Of a stretch of DNA of 64,000 bases, positions 51,377 through 61,166 are shown piece after piece. This DNA is from Marivivens sp. LCG002 (GTDB lineage: Bacteria > Pseudomonadota > Alphaproteobacteria > Rhodobacterales > Rhodobacteraceae). A model generated the notes under the pieces. That model was not told where the DNA came from. It ran no database searches and saw only the letters and a list, made by a program, of their open reading frames with translations. Position 1 is the first letter of the stretch, and every line of letters starts with the position of its first letter. The position numbers and the translations under genes were made by a program. The stretch spans positions 1,600,001-1,664,000 of the forward strand of contig NZ_CP127165.1 in NCBI RefSeq assembly GCF_030264275.1, read 5' to 3'.

Positions 51377-52546
51377 TTATGGCTCTCGCAGCGCCTCGCG
51401 CGAGCGATAGAGCGGTTTGGTCAAATATTGCAGCACGGTCTTCTGACCTGTGTGCAATTCGACCGAGGCCTGCATACCGGGACGGATTTCGATCGAGCGC
51501 TGGCGGTCGGTGAGGTTCTCCATATCGACGCGCACCGTGACGCGGTAATGGGGATCGCCGTCTGCCTTGCGATCGTCCTTGAACGTATCGGCGGAAATGA
51601 AATCGACGGTGCCGATCAAGGACCCATAGATCGTGTAGTCATAGGCCGAGAGTTTGATCGTGGCCGCCTGCCCGCGCACCACATTGGCGATGTTCTCGGG
51701 TTTGACGCGCGCTTCGACAAACAGCTCGTCATCAAGCGGGATGATCTGGAAAATCTCTTCGCCGGGACGCACGACGCCCCCGATGGTCGTGACCGAGAGA
51801 TTATTGACCACGCCGCGCATGGGCGAGGTGATCACCGTGCGGTTCAGCTGGTCCTGAGCGAGCCTGTATTCCTGCTTGAGAGAGGCAAGCTCGGCCAAAG
51901 TCTCGGAATATTCGCTTGCACGTTCGAGCTCTGCACCCGTCACAATCTCGTTGTAGCGGTTGGTGGCGTCCGAATGGGCCTTGCGCGCTTCGGTCAGCTC
52001 GAACATCGAGACGATCTCGCGTTTGTAGAGGTCTTCCATCGAGTCAAGCTCGCGCTCGGTTTCGCGCATCACCGTCATCGCGCCGTTGAGCTTGCTGTTG
52101 TAGTCGGCCTGACGCGCCATCAGGAGCGAGCGCTCGGAGGCTACGATCTCGGGGCTGTGTTGTTCGATGTCGGCGCGGATTTCAAAGACCGCTTCACCCG
52201 CCATTTCCGCTTCGAGCCGCACGCGGCGCACTTCGGCGGCGATGATACGGTCACCGAGGTCTTCGGCAGATGTCGCGAATTGGGTGCCGCGGAGACGGGC
52301 AAGGATTTGGCCCTTTTCGACAACATCCCCTTCGCTCACGAGCATTTCGGACAGAATGCCGCCTTCAAGGTTCTGGATGATCTGGGGACGGGCCGAGGAA
52401 ATCACCTCGCCGTTTGCCCGCACCATTTCGTCGATCCAGGCGAATTTAGCCCAGATGATAAAGATGATCACGGCAGCGCCGATCAGCTTGATGATCAGGC
52501 TCGATCCTTTGACTTCATCCTCGAGTTCGTAATCCACCGTCGCCAT
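51377..52546 (-). CDS. Type I secretion membrane fusion protein (HlyD family)
   Basis: Periplasmic adaptor of 389 aa. One N-terminal membrane helix (about 16-38), a biotinyl/lipoyl-like half (LEGGILSEMLVSEGDVVEKG), a long coiled coil (about 110-240) and a barrel domain with VVNNLSVTTIGGVVRPGEEI and RSIEIRPGMQASVELHTGQK. It bridges the ABC transporter to the outer-membrane channel. Its start overlaps the ABC transporter stop (TGATG). It is the last gene of the operon. Confidence 0.9.
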   Translation of the reverse strand: MATVDYELEDEVKGSSLIIKLIGAAVIIFIIWAKFAWIDEMVRANGEVISSARPQIIQNLEGGILSEMLVSEGDVVEKGQILARLRGTQFATSAEDLGDRIIAAEVRRVRLEAEMAGEAVFEIRADIEQHSPEIVASERSLLMARQADYNSKLNGAMTVMRETERELDSMEDLYKREIVSMFELTEARKAHSDATNRYNEIVTGAELERASEYSETLAELASLKQEYRLAQDQLNRTVITSPMRGVVNNLSVTTIGGVVRPGEEIFQIIPLDDELFVEARVKPENIANVVRGQAATIKLSAYDYTIYGSLIGTVDFISADTFKDDRKADGDPHYRVTVRVDMENLTDRQRSIEIRPGMQASVELHTGQKTVLQYLTKPLYRSREALREP

Positions 52547-54741
52547 CAGCCGTTCGCCTTTTTGTTCTTGAGATGGGCAAGGACTTCATCGCGCGGGCCG
52601 TCGACTGCCAAACGCCCGTTTTGCAAGATGATCGTGCGCGAGGTCAGCTGGAGGATCGGGACGCGGTGCGTCGCGATGATCGCCGTGCGCCCTTGGAGCC
52701 AATGGCTCAGGCGGGACACAAGGGTCGCCTCGAGCGTCTGGTCAAGCGCGGCGGTCGGCTCGTCCAAGAGACAAACAGACGGGTTCTGGAGCCAAAGCCG
52801 CGCCCAGCCGATCGACTGGCGCTGGCCGATGGAAAGCCCTGCCCCCGCATCCGAAATCGGAAGATCGAGGCCCTTGGGGTGGCTGCGCACAAACGGACCG
52901 AGACCTGCGAAATCGAGCGCTTCATAAAGACGGTTGTCGTCTCGTTCGAGCAGCGTGAGATTGAGATTGTCCCGCAAAGTGCCGGCGAAAAGGCGCACTT
53001 CCTGGCTCAGGTATCCGATCCCGCGGCGCAGATCGCGCGGCATGACTTGTGTCATATCGACACCGTCGATCATCACGCGGCCAGAAGTCGGTTGGTAAAT
53101 CCCCGAAAGGATCTTGAGCAGCGTGGACTTACCCGACCCGTTCGCTCCGAGGATCGCGATGCTCTGCCCCGGCTCAATGGCAAGACGGTTGATGTCGACC
53201 ACGCGGTCGCCTTCGGGGTCGTATTTATAGACCAGATCACGAAGCTCGAAATGGCCTTCGATGGTTTCGCGGCGCAGATAGGTGCGCTCGTCCACCATGT
53301 CTTGCGGCGCATCCGCGATTTTATCGAGCGCGTCGAGCGCGGCTTTCACGTTGGACCAACGCGCCATTGTCGCGGCAAGCTGCGTGAGCGGCCCAAGGGT
53401 GCGCGAGGTAAGGATACCGACGGCAATGATGGACCCCACCGTAAAATCGCCCGCGAACACCATAAAGGTGCCGACGACAACCGCCGAAACATAGGTCGCC
53501 TGCTGAACGCCTTGGCTCCAGAAGGTAAGAACCGAGGCCAGCTTGCGCTGCTCGGAGGTCGCCAGCGAAGACAGCGAGGAAAGTTCGCCCCAAAGACGGC
53601 GGAACCGCTCTTCGCCGCGATGCGCCTTTATCGTGTCGGCCTCGTAAATCACTTCGTGCAGGAGCCGCGAGGATTTTGCATTCGCGCCTTGGGTCTGCTG
53701 TGTGAGCTTGATCATCTTGCGCTGCATCACGAACGACGGTGCAACCATGAGGAACCCGCCCACGAAGAGCACCCAAACGATGTTCTGGCCGATCGAGGCC
53801 ACAAGCGCGAGAAAGAGCACGATAAACGGCAGGTCGGTCAATGTGCCGATGGTCGAGGCGGTAAAGAATTCACGGATCGAGCCGAATTCGCGCACGGCAG
53901 CAAAAACGGTCGAAGGCGACTGCCCCTGAAGGCCAGAGCGCATTCCAAGGATCTTGTCGATCAGAAGCTTCTGCACTCGAAGTTCGATCTGCCGCCCTGC
54001 TCCGTCCATGAGGCGCGCACGCGCAATGCGGAGGAATGCTTCGAGGAGCATCGCAAGGCCTGCACCGATGGCAAGCACCCAGAGCGTGGCAACGGATTGG
54101 TGCGGGATCACGCGGTCATACACCTGAAGCGAGAAGAGAGCGACGCCGACAGCCAGAAGGTTGGCGACGAACGAACCCAAGGCCACTTCGAGAATGTGAC
54201 GGCGGAATTTGAGAACCTCGCCCCAGAACCAATGCGGCGCTTTGCCCTTGGCAGCGTGGCGGCGGGTCAGCTCGCTCACTTCGACATCCGCACGAACGAT
54301 CTGGCCCGTGAAATAGGGTTTGAATTCCTTGAGCGGCACTTCGGCGCGGTTGTCGGTCTGGGTCGTGTCGTAAAGGAACACCGCATCGCGCGTTTGCTCG
54401 AGCACCAGAACGATTTGGCCCGATGTCATCTCGGCCAAGGCGGGCCAAAGCCGCTTGGTCGGACCCGAAACCGTTTGCACCGAGGACACAAGACCGGAGC
54501 CCGCAAGCGCCTTGGCCAAGGCACCGGGGGTCACATTGCCGTTGGTCAGCATGCTCAGCTTTTCAACGAGATCGGAGCGCAGAACCTCGACACCCAAGAG
54601 CCCCGCATAGGTCGAGGCGATATCGGCGCGACGTTCGATCAGCGTCGGCTCGCGCGGTGCCTTCGGCGGCGTTGCGGGCTGGGCCGCTGGTTTCGCCCCG
54701 CGTGCCGCATTGATGTCAAAGGAGACAACAGGTGCGCTCAT
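52546..54741 (-). CDS. Type I secretion ABC transporter/ATPase with inactive C39-like domain
   Basis: Exporter of 731 aa. The N-terminal region (about 35-170) is a C39 peptidase-like domain without a catalytic Cys, typical of transporters of RTX/adhesin substrates with uncleaved leaders (LapB/HlyB type). Transmembrane domain about 180-460; nucleotide-binding domain with Walker A GANGSGKST near residue 530, signature LSIGQRQSI and Walker B VCLLDEPTAALDQ. It starts in the stop of the TolC-like gene (ATGA). It should export the adhesin encoded upstream. Confidence 0.9.
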   Translation of the reverse strand: MSAPVVSFDINAARGAKPAAQPATPPKAPREPTLIERRADIASTYAGLLGVEVLRSDLVEKLSMLTNGNVTPGALAKALAGSGLVSSVQTVSGPTKRLWPALAEMTSGQIVLVLEQTRDAVFLYDTTQTDNRAEVPLKEFKPYFTGQIVRADVEVSELTRRHAAKGKAPHWFWGEVLKFRRHILEVALGSFVANLLAVGVALFSLQVYDRVIPHQSVATLWVLAIGAGLAMLLEAFLRIARARLMDGAGRQIELRVQKLLIDKILGMRSGLQGQSPSTVFAAVREFGSIREFFTASTIGTLTDLPFIVLFLALVASIGQNIVWVLFVGGFLMVAPSFVMQRKMIKLTQQTQGANAKSSRLLHEVIYEADTIKAHRGEERFRRLWGELSSLSSLATSEQRKLASVLTFWSQGVQQATYVSAVVVGTFMVFAGDFTVGSIIAVGILTSRTLGPLTQLAATMARWSNVKAALDALDKIADAPQDMVDERTYLRRETIEGHFELRDLVYKYDPEGDRVVDINRLAIEPGQSIAILGANGSGKSTLLKILSGIYQPTSGRVMIDGVDMTQVMPRDLRRGIGYLSQEVRLFAGTLRDNLNLTLLERDDNRLYEALDFAGLGPFVRSHPKGLDLPISDAGAGLSIGQRQSIGWARLWLQNPSVCLLDEPTAALDQTLEATLVSRLSHWLQGRTAIIATHRVPILQLTSRTIILQNGRLAVDGPRDEVLAHLKNKKANG

Positions 54742-56084
54742 ATACGGCCTCCATCGACCAACGTCCCGAGAAGCGCAGCCCGCTCTATCTGAAGACGCGC
54801 AAGCTCGTAAACGAGATTAACCGCCTCTCGCTCGGCGCGGACCTTGGTTTCAAACACACTCACCACTTCGGGAACGGAACGCTGCCCTGCCGCAAGCTGA
54901 TCGGCAAAGAGGTCATAATTGCGGGCAGCTTGCGCGGCGATTTCCTTGGCCTCGCCCGCCTGACGCAGGATCGAGGAGATCTGACCATCGAGCGATGCGA
55001 TCCGGCGATTGGCGGCTTCGCGGTCCTGAGCGACCTTGGCTGTCGCGGCCTCGGCCTTGGCATCGAGCGCGGCCAAGGACGCGCCCGTTCCGAAACCGAT
55101 CCCCTGCGAGCTGCTCCCGACGCCGACATCGTTACCGCGATTGGTCACCGAAGCTGTGAGGTTCACCCCCGGAAGGATACCGCCACGCTGCGCCTTAGCA
55201 TTGGCGACGGAACGCGCCGCCTCGGCCTCTGCGCGTAACACGGACAGCGGCACCGCATTGGCGGCCGATGCGGTCACGGCCGAAAGCCCCGTGATCCCCG
55301 ACGTGGGAACCGCAGACATCGCATCAAGCTCGGCGCGGGCGGTGCGTGCAGCCTCGCGGTCGGCGGCAAGATCGCTGTCCATCTGGTTGCGCTTTTGTTG
55401 AACGAGCAAGAGATCGGCGCGGTTGCTCACCCCGCCGCGCACGCGTTCGTTCATCACATATTCGAAGTGCTCCATTTTCGAGATGGAAGCAGCATTCACT
55501 TCGGCGCGGGCGCGGGCAGCCTCGGCCTTGAGATAGAGTTCGAGCGCTTGGCGCACGCGTTCGTTGCTGTCCTCGGCCAGAGCGACGGCGGCGACCTGAA
55601 CGTCGGCGCGGGCAAGATCACGCTCGGCCGCTTTACGGCTATTGTCGAAGAGCGATTGCTCTACCACGAGGCCAGCCACCGCGCCCCCGAGCGAGGAAAG
55701 CGAGATGTTCGGCCCGATCCGCGGAAGCCAGTTTTTCTGTTCCGCCTCCGAGCGCAGACGCGCCGCACGCAATTCCGCTTCGGCGGTGCGCGAGTTGGCA
55801 TCAAGAACCGAGGCCGCAATATCGGCGAGCGGCCCCGAAGAAAGAACGGATTTGCGGTTCAAGAGATCATTGAACACAGGCGCGTCGGCATCAAGCGCTT
55901 GCGCTGCAACAAGCGCGTTTTCATCTTGAAGCGAAGCCTGAGGCGCGGCGCCCAAAGAGCTGAAACCAAATGCATTTTGCCCGTCAATGCGGGACGGGCT
56001 TCCGCCCAGCGAGACGCAAGCAGACAACAGAACACAGCTCGCGAAGGCGACGCTAGTGTTGAGGTGTTTGCTTTGACGTCTCAC
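54738..56084 (-). CDS. TolC-family outer-membrane channel, predicted lipoprotein
   Basis: Outer-membrane efflux component of 448 aa. The N-terminus (KHLNTSVAFASCVLLSACVS) contains a lipobox LSAC, so the mature protein is probably lipidated, unlike TolC itself. Long alpha-helical repeats follow (ARAEVNAASISKMEHFEYVM, AQAARNYDLFADQLAAGQRS). It starts with GTG, preceded by GGAG. It overlaps the ABC gene by ATGA and follows the adhesin gene by 60 nt. Confidence 0.88.
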   Translation of the reverse strand: MRRQSKHLNTSVAFASCVLLSACVSLGGSPSRIDGQNAFGFSSLGAAPQASLQDENALVAAQALDADAPVFNDLLNRKSVLSSGPLADIAASVLDANSRTAEAELRAARLRSEAEQKNWLPRIGPNISLSSLGGAVAGLVVEQSLFDNSRKAAERDLARADVQVAAVALAEDSNERVRQALELYLKAEAARARAEVNAASISKMEHFEYVMNERVRGGVSNRADLLLVQQKRNQMDSDLAADREAARTARAELDAMSAVPTSGITGLSAVTASAANAVPLSVLRAEAEAARSVANAKAQRGGILPGVNLTASVTNRGNDVGVGSSSQGIGFGTGASLAALDAKAEAATAKVAQDREAANRRIASLDGQISSILRQAGEAKEIAAQAARNYDLFADQLAAGQRSVPEVVSVFETKVRAEREAVNLVYELARLQIERAALLGTLVDGGRI

Positions 56085-56144
56085 CTATTGCTCCGAAACG
56101 ATGGCACTTTTTGGTTGGCGCCGAGGATCGGCGCAAACCATACT

Positions 56145-58775
56145 TTAGAACGTGACGCGGATATCTTCGTCGATGATCAGAACGCCGTCGTCGCCGACAG
56201 TGTAGATGTCATAGTTCTCGTTATCGATCTGCGTCGTGCCTGTCTTGGTCGCATCAACAAGAGTGACCTCGTCATCGACGTCGCCGTGGACGACGATCTT
56301 GCCGATGTTGCCTGCAAGACGGTCGATGTCGGCCTCATCCAGAGTCAGTTCGCTGCCCGTGGCATACTGAAGGTCGATCGCGCTGATCTCGAACTGGTCA
56401 AGACCGCTGTCGTCGATATCGACAAGATCGCTGTCTGCTTGGTCAAAGACCATAAGCGTTGCGTTCATGTTGCCCGCGTCATCCTGCGTAGTGACGACGA
56501 GTTGGCGACCATCGGGGATCATTTCGTCAAGCTGGAGCTGAACGGTATCAAAGCGTGCATCGACAGCCGTGACACCAAGCTGGTCCACACCGCCCTGCCC
56601 GTCGAGTTCATAAACGCGGATCGCGGTATCGTTGTCGGGAATACCGATGTCGCCAAGCTCGCCCTGATAGAAGTTCGCGCTGACGATATAGGGGGCGTCG
56701 GGCGCCACTGTATCGACGTCGAAGAACTGCTGCGAGGTGCGCACGTTATTATAGGCATCGACCGCCCGAATATCGAGCTGCGCGGTATAATCCCCAGAGG
56801 CAAAGGTGCCGTTCGGGAACCGCAGCGACCAGTTGCCGTTCGGGCTTACGGTCGCTTCATATTCGGTGCCGAGATACTTGACGAAAACGCGCGACCCCGG
56901 CTCGACGGTGCCTGTGACGGTGACGCCGTTTGCGAGCTCGTTTGCGTTGACGGTATCGTCGGCGGTCACGCTTTCAGCCCCTGTAAGACGGTTCACAAAG
57001 GTATCGACATAGACCGAAGAATTGAGCGTTTCGACGTTGCCGTTCGGATCGGTCGCAATCGCGGTGATGGCATGGGTGCCCTCGCCCGTCGGAATTTCGC
57101 TCTGTGCCCAAGAGGCCGTCCAGTTGCCGTTGCCGTCCGCCATGACGGTGCGGGTGTGGCCGTTGAAGGTAATGACGACAGTGGAGTTCGGCTCCACGCT
57201 TCCCGTAAGGGTCATGCCACCCGAAAGCTCGCCGCCCGAAATCACACCATCCCCTGCGACAGGCGCAGCCTGGAAGGCATAGTTGTCGACGGCAGTATCC
57301 ACCACAAAGGTGCCGCTCGCGGTCGCAGTATTCCCCGCAGCATCGCGGGCAACGGCGGAAACCGTTCCGTTATAGCTCCCTGTCGGGATCTCGGCAGAGG
57401 TGAAATGCGAAGACCAAACACCCGAGCCATTCGCGGTGACCGTATGGGTCACACCGCCAAAGGACACGTCGACGGTGGCAAAGGCTTGCGCCGTGCCGCC
57501 GACATTGAAGCCTTGCTGCCATTCATCGTGGTTAAGGACGCCATTGCCGCCGATCCCGCTCGTGCTCACGGTGACAAAGGTTGTCGTATCGACATGAATA
57601 ACCGAAGAAGCCTCGGCCGTGTTGCCGTAAGCATCTGTGGAGTGAACAGAAACCGCCAGATCGTATTCGCCGCTTTGCACAGCCGTAGCAGGCAGATGCA
57701 GCGTCCAGGTCGAGCCGCTGACATTGGCTTCATACGCAATACCGCCAACCGTCACCATGACCGTCGAACCCGCCTCGGCAGCACCGCTCAGGGTAAGACC
57801 GCCGCCTGCCTCTACAGCATTCACGATCCCGTCGGCACCGCCCGTTTGACCCGTGATCGACACGCTGGTTTGCGTATCGACAACAAGCGTGTCGGTGGTG
57901 ATGATCGTCTCGCCATTAAGGGTCGAAGTGACTTTGACTTCGGTTTCATAGGTGCCCGACTGGACATCGCTCGGATCAAAGACAACCGACCACTTCCCGT
58001 CGCCGCCGACGGTGGTGGTTTCGGTTTTGCCACCGACCGTGACTTCGATGGTCGCACCGGACGTGCCGGTGCCGGAAATCGTGACGCCATCCGAATAATC
58101 GGTGCCGTTTACAACGTGGTTCTGGGACTCGGTGCCTTGGGTGATCTTGACGGTCTGGTTGGAGCCGGTTGCCTCGCCGCCCCCGCCGCCGCCCGTGGTG
58201 GTGGTCGAACCGCCGCCCGTGACCTTGTCGACGACAACCGCGCCACCGACGACCGCCGCACCGGTGGCCAGCGCGCCTGCGCCGACACCCGCGCCAAGCC
58301 CCGCAATACCGCCCAGAATGGGAGCCGCGAACATGCCCGCTTCTACGTCATTACCGGTGCTGACCACTTCCTGATAGCCGGCAAGCTGGACCTCGGGCTC
58401 TCCCACGAAGAAGAGCGCGTCATCGGGGCTCCATTTGCCAAACGGGTCCTGCGGCACGTAATCGGCATAAAGCACACCGTTATCGAGCGCGACGAGATCG
58501 GCGCGCACCATCTCGCCATTGGACGAGAGGAAAAGCTCGTTCTCCGAGGCCCCATTGGGCGAGAAGAACCCCTCGACCACGACGATCCGACCATCGATCA
58601 GAACAACCTCGAGCGCCTGCCCCTGTCGACCATAGGACAAGACCATACTCGGATCGAGATTAAGGGAAACATCATCGCCGGAACCGACAATAACAGAAGA
58701 TCCAACCTGTCCACTCACCGCGCCACGCTGGATATTGCCCGCAAGATCGCGAACAACGAATTCAATCGCTGACAT
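56145..58775 (-). CDS. BapA-type adhesin with Ig-like repeats (type I secretion substrate)
   Basis: Surface protein of 876 aa. Residues 1-150 resemble the BapA prefix domain (MSAIEFVVRDLAGNIQRGAV, VSLNLDPSMVLSYGRQGQAL). A glycine-rich hydrophobic stretch (about 155-190) follows, then five Ig-like repeats of about 95 aa, each ending near VDT. The C-terminal 180 residues contain an acidic T1SS-type tail (VHGDVDDEVTLVDATKTGT, TYTVGDDGVLIIDEDIRVTF pattern). There is no RTX nonapeptide. The gene leads the TolC/ABC/HlyD operon, so it is the evident substrate. Role: adhesion or biofilm (inference). ATG 58775 is chosen over 58793. Confidence 0.8.
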   Translation of the reverse strand: MSAIEFVVRDLAGNIQRGAVSGQVGSSVIVGSGDDVSLNLDPSMVLSYGRQGQALEVVLIDGRIVVVEGFFSPNGASENELFLSSNGEMVRADLVALDNGVLYADYVPQDPFGKWSPDDALFFVGEPEVQLAGYQEVVSTGNDVEAGMFAAPILGGIAGLGAGVGAGALATGAAVVGGAVVVDKVTGGGSTTTTGGGGGGEATGSNQTVKITQGTESQNHVVNGTDYSDGVTISGTGTSGATIEVTVGGKTETTTVGGDGKWSVVFDPSDVQSGTYETEVKVTSTLNGETIITTDTLVVDTQTSVSITGQTGGADGIVNAVEAGGGLTLSGAAEAGSTVMVTVGGIAYEANVSGSTWTLHLPATAVQSGEYDLAVSVHSTDAYGNTAEASSVIHVDTTTFVTVSTSGIGGNGVLNHDEWQQGFNVGGTAQAFATVDVSFGGVTHTVTANGSGVWSSHFTSAEIPTGSYNGTVSAVARDAAGNTATASGTFVVDTAVDNYAFQAAPVAGDGVISGGELSGGMTLTGSVEPNSTVVITFNGHTRTVMADGNGNWTASWAQSEIPTGEGTHAITAIATDPNGNVETLNSSVYVDTFVNRLTGAESVTADDTVNANELANGVTVTGTVEPGSRVFVKYLGTEYEATVSPNGNWSLRFPNGTFASGDYTAQLDIRAVDAYNNVRTSQQFFDVDTVAPDAPYIVSANFYQGELGDIGIPDNDTAIRVYELDGQGGVDQLGVTAVDARFDTVQLQLDEMIPDGRQLVVTTQDDAGNMNATLMVFDQADSDLVDIDDSGLDQFEISAIDLQYATGSELTLDEADIDRLAGNIGKIVVHGDVDDEVTLVDATKTGTTQIDNENYDIYTVGDDGVLIIDEDIRVTF

Positions 58776-58898
58776 ACCACTACTCCGCCTCATGCCGGCC
58801 GACCGTTCTTTGCGGTTCTAGCCTGTAATTGCTTCCTTTTTAGACAAAGGGTGGGCAGATTTCTAGCATTTTTTAATCCGAACGGGCAATTATGTAGA

Positions 58899-59738
58899 CT
58901 AAAGGTTAGTTCGCAACAAATCCTCGCCGCGCCCCGCTAGATATAGCACGTTATTGATTGCGGCACCCAAAATGATGAAAAACGCCGACACATAGAGCCA
59001 GAGCATGAGTGCTATAAAGGCACCAATCGAGCCATAAACCTGGTTATAATTGCCGAAATTGGCGATGTAATAGGACAGTCCATAGGACGAGATGAACCAG
59101 CAGGTCATCGCGACAAACGCTCCGATCGTGATGAACGGGGGACGTTTGGAGCGGCGCAAATTCGGCCCGAAATGATAAAAAAGGCTCACAGCCGTAAAGA
59201 TCACGAAAAGCGCCGCCGCCCATCTCAGACCCGCCAAAAGCCACGCCCATTCGCGAACTGCGGGCACATAGGCAAGGATCACAGGAGCGATCACCACGCT
59301 AAAAAGCGAGACGACCCCGACCGCCAGCAAGGCAACCGTCATGCCGAGTGCGATGGCGAGCTGACCGAAGACCGACCGCTTGGGCGCGTCGTAAATCGCA
59401 TTGACCCCCACCAGGAGGGCCGAAACCCCCGAGCGGGAAGCCCAAAGCGCAAGGAGCACCGAAAGAGCCGTCGCCCATCCAAGCGCCGAACGTCCCGTCC
59501 CCAGCAGCCGATCAAGCTGAGCTTCGAAGAGGAGATAGACATCTTCGGGGATCAGCCCTTGAAGGAGGACAAGCTGCGCCTTCACCGCCGTCGGGTCCGC
59601 GACCAGGCCGAAGACCGCGATAAAGGCCGCGGCGGCGGGAAAGATCGAAAACACGCCCCAAAAGGCGACAGAGGCGGCAATCAGGTCGAAATCGCTTCTG
59701 TTGAAGACACGCCAGACATTTCTTGCAGTGTTCAGCAT
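58899..59738 (-). CDS. YihY/virulence factor BrkB family inner-membrane protein
   Basis: Protein of 279 aa with six membrane segments and the family motifs DFDLIAASVAFWGVFSIFPA and NYNQVYGSIGAFIALMLWLY. Family members were once annotated as RNase BN; the role is uncertain, with lipid transport or envelope functions proposed. Its start overlaps the stop of the ROK gene (TGATG), so the two are co-translated. Confidence 0.88.
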   Translation of the reverse strand: MLNTARNVWRVFNRSDFDLIAASVAFWGVFSIFPAAAAFIAVFGLVADPTAVKAQLVLLQGLIPEDVYLLFEAQLDRLLGTGRSALGWATALSVLLALWASRSGVSALLVGVNAIYDAPKRSVFGQLAIALGMTVALLAVGVVSLFSVVIAPVILAYVPAVREWAWLLAGLRWAAALFVIFTAVSLFYHFGPNLRRSKRPPFITIGAFVAMTCWFISSYGLSYYIANFGNYNQVYGSIGAFIALMLWLYVSAFFIILGAAINNVLYLAGRGEDLLRTNL

Positions 59739-60955
59739 CAGACCGATGTCATTCCCCCGTGGGTGTTGATCAGGTAATGTGCAAAAACCGGTGCCGATGC
59801 GGCTCCCAAGGCCCGCGCGTTGCGCCCCATCACGCCTGCTTCGATCTTGGGCCGAACGAGCCCGCGCATATCGAGCGTCGGCAGGAGCGCGTCAACTTTG
59901 TCGACAAGGCGATTGCGCACATCGACGGGGAAAGCCCCATCGATCAGCACCGCTTCGAAATCGATGACGGCGCAGACGGTAAGCGCCGCTCGCGCAAGAT
60001 GGAGCGCGGCTTGGTCGACCCAGCGATCCACGTTCTCGCTGAACTCGGACCAGTCCTGCGGCGTATTCCAGATCCGCAAGGGATCAATCCCACTCGTCGC
60101 GAGGTCGCTTTCAAGCAAATAGAGCGAGGCCGCATCGATGAGCTGCGCCCCCCCGCTCTTTGCGGCGAAAACGGGCAGCGATCCGAAAGCCCCTGCGTTC
60201 CCGTGCGTTCCTTCAAAGACCGAATGGTTGAGCACAACACCGCCGCCGACAAAGGCACCGATGTAAAAGTAGGCAAAGTCGCAATATTCGCGGCCGCGAC
60301 CATAGATATTCTCGGCGCGGCACGCAGCGGTGGCGTCATTCTCGGCAAAAACGGGAAGACCCGAAAAGGCGGAAATCTCGGCTTCGAAATCAAAGGTGCG
60401 CCAGATCTGGAGATCGGCTTCGGGCGCTCCGATTGTCTCATACCAGTTCCAAATTTCGAACGGCTTGGCCACGCCGATACCCGAAATCCGCGCTGCTTGG
60501 TCCTCGGTCATCTCGCCACGAAAAGCATCAAGGCCATTGCGCACGAATTCCAGAAGCGTGTTGGGCATCGGATAGCGATAGGTGATCTGGAGCTGCTGTC
60601 TGACCGTTCCGATCAAATCGACCAGAACAAGATCCGCCGAGCGCCTGCCGATCTTGAGCCCTACGGAATAAACGCCGTCGGGATCGATTTCCATCGGGAT
60701 CGAAGGTTTACCGACCTTGCCGCGCTGGGGATCGCCGCGCTTGAGAAGACCGTCCGCCTCTAGCCCGCGCAAGATCACAGAGACCGTTTGCGACGAAATA
60801 CCGAGAAAGCGGGCAATCTCGACCCCGGGCATCGCACCGAAGCGCTGGATCACGGACAGAACAAGGCGTTCGTTATAATCGCGCAGCCCACTTTGGTTGG
60901 AGCCCCGAAAAACGCCAGTGTCCGTAGTTTTCGTGTCCACGCCCTCACCAATCAT
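59738..60955 (-). CDS. ROK family transcriptional regulator (NagC/XylR type)
   Basis: Regulator of 405 aa with an N-terminal winged helix (NERLVLSVIQRFGAMPGVEI, ARFLGISSQTVSVILRGLEA) and a ROK sugar-kinase-like domain (about 95-390; EGTHGNAGAFGSLPVF carries the GHxxxxxx-like loop). It probably responds to a sugar. The divergent FrcK-like kinase gene is a likely target. The first ATG is at 60955. In the ROK zinc motif position the usual CxCGxxGC cluster is absent. Confidence 0.85.
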   Translation of the reverse strand: MIGEGVDTKTTDTGVFRGSNQSGLRDYNERLVLSVIQRFGAMPGVEIARFLGISSQTVSVILRGLEADGLLKRGDPQRGKVGKPSIPMEIDPDGVYSVGLKIGRRSADLVLVDLIGTVRQQLQITYRYPMPNTLLEFVRNGLDAFRGEMTEDQAARISGIGVAKPFEIWNWYETIGAPEADLQIWRTFDFEAEISAFSGLPVFAENDATAACRAENIYGRGREYCDFAYFYIGAFVGGGVVLNHSVFEGTHGNAGAFGSLPVFAAKSGGAQLIDAASLYLLESDLATSGIDPLRIWNTPQDWSEFSENVDRWVDQAALHLARAALTVCAVIDFEAVLIDGAFPVDVRNRLVDKVDALLPTLDMRGLVRPKIEAGVMGRNARALGAASAPVFAHYLINTHGGMTSV

Positions 60956-61040
60956 ATCGGCTCATTTCCTTGTTTCTGTTGTCTTTCGCCCCTGCGGTGG
61001 CGACACCTTTGGATATACCATCTTTGTGACACAAGGCCCA

Positions 61041-61081
61041 ATCGCAATGCATCGTGCATGAATTGCGATCGCCATGCATCG
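61041..61081. promoter_or_regulatory. Nested palindrome, candidate ROK operator
   Basis: In the 205-nt divergent region, ATCGCAAT (61041-61048) pairs with ATTGCGAT (61062-61069), and inside lies ATGCA-TCG-TGCAT (61047-61059). The unit ATGCATCG recurs at 61074-61081. The symmetric 29-bp site is the strongest repressor-site candidate in the window. Binding by the ROK protein is inferred from position. Confidence 0.55.
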
Positions 61082-61166
61082 AAAAAAAGAGTTCACGGAG
61101 GAAAAAACTGCCTTATAAGCCGTTGGACAGGCTCCTGTTAGCGCAAACGATTCCGACAAGGTGCAG

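Noticed and set aside
52573-54792. A 739-codon plus-strand frame opposite the type I secretion ABC transporter
   Set aside because: Antisense shadow; the opposing frame has Walker A, signature and Walker B motifs.
55395-58772. A very long plus-strand open frame (about 1125 codons) opposite the adhesin and TolC-like genes
   Set aside because: It is antisense to two genes with clear domain content, has an arginine/histidine-rich composition typical of reverse-complement shadows in GC-rich DNA, and shows no family motif.
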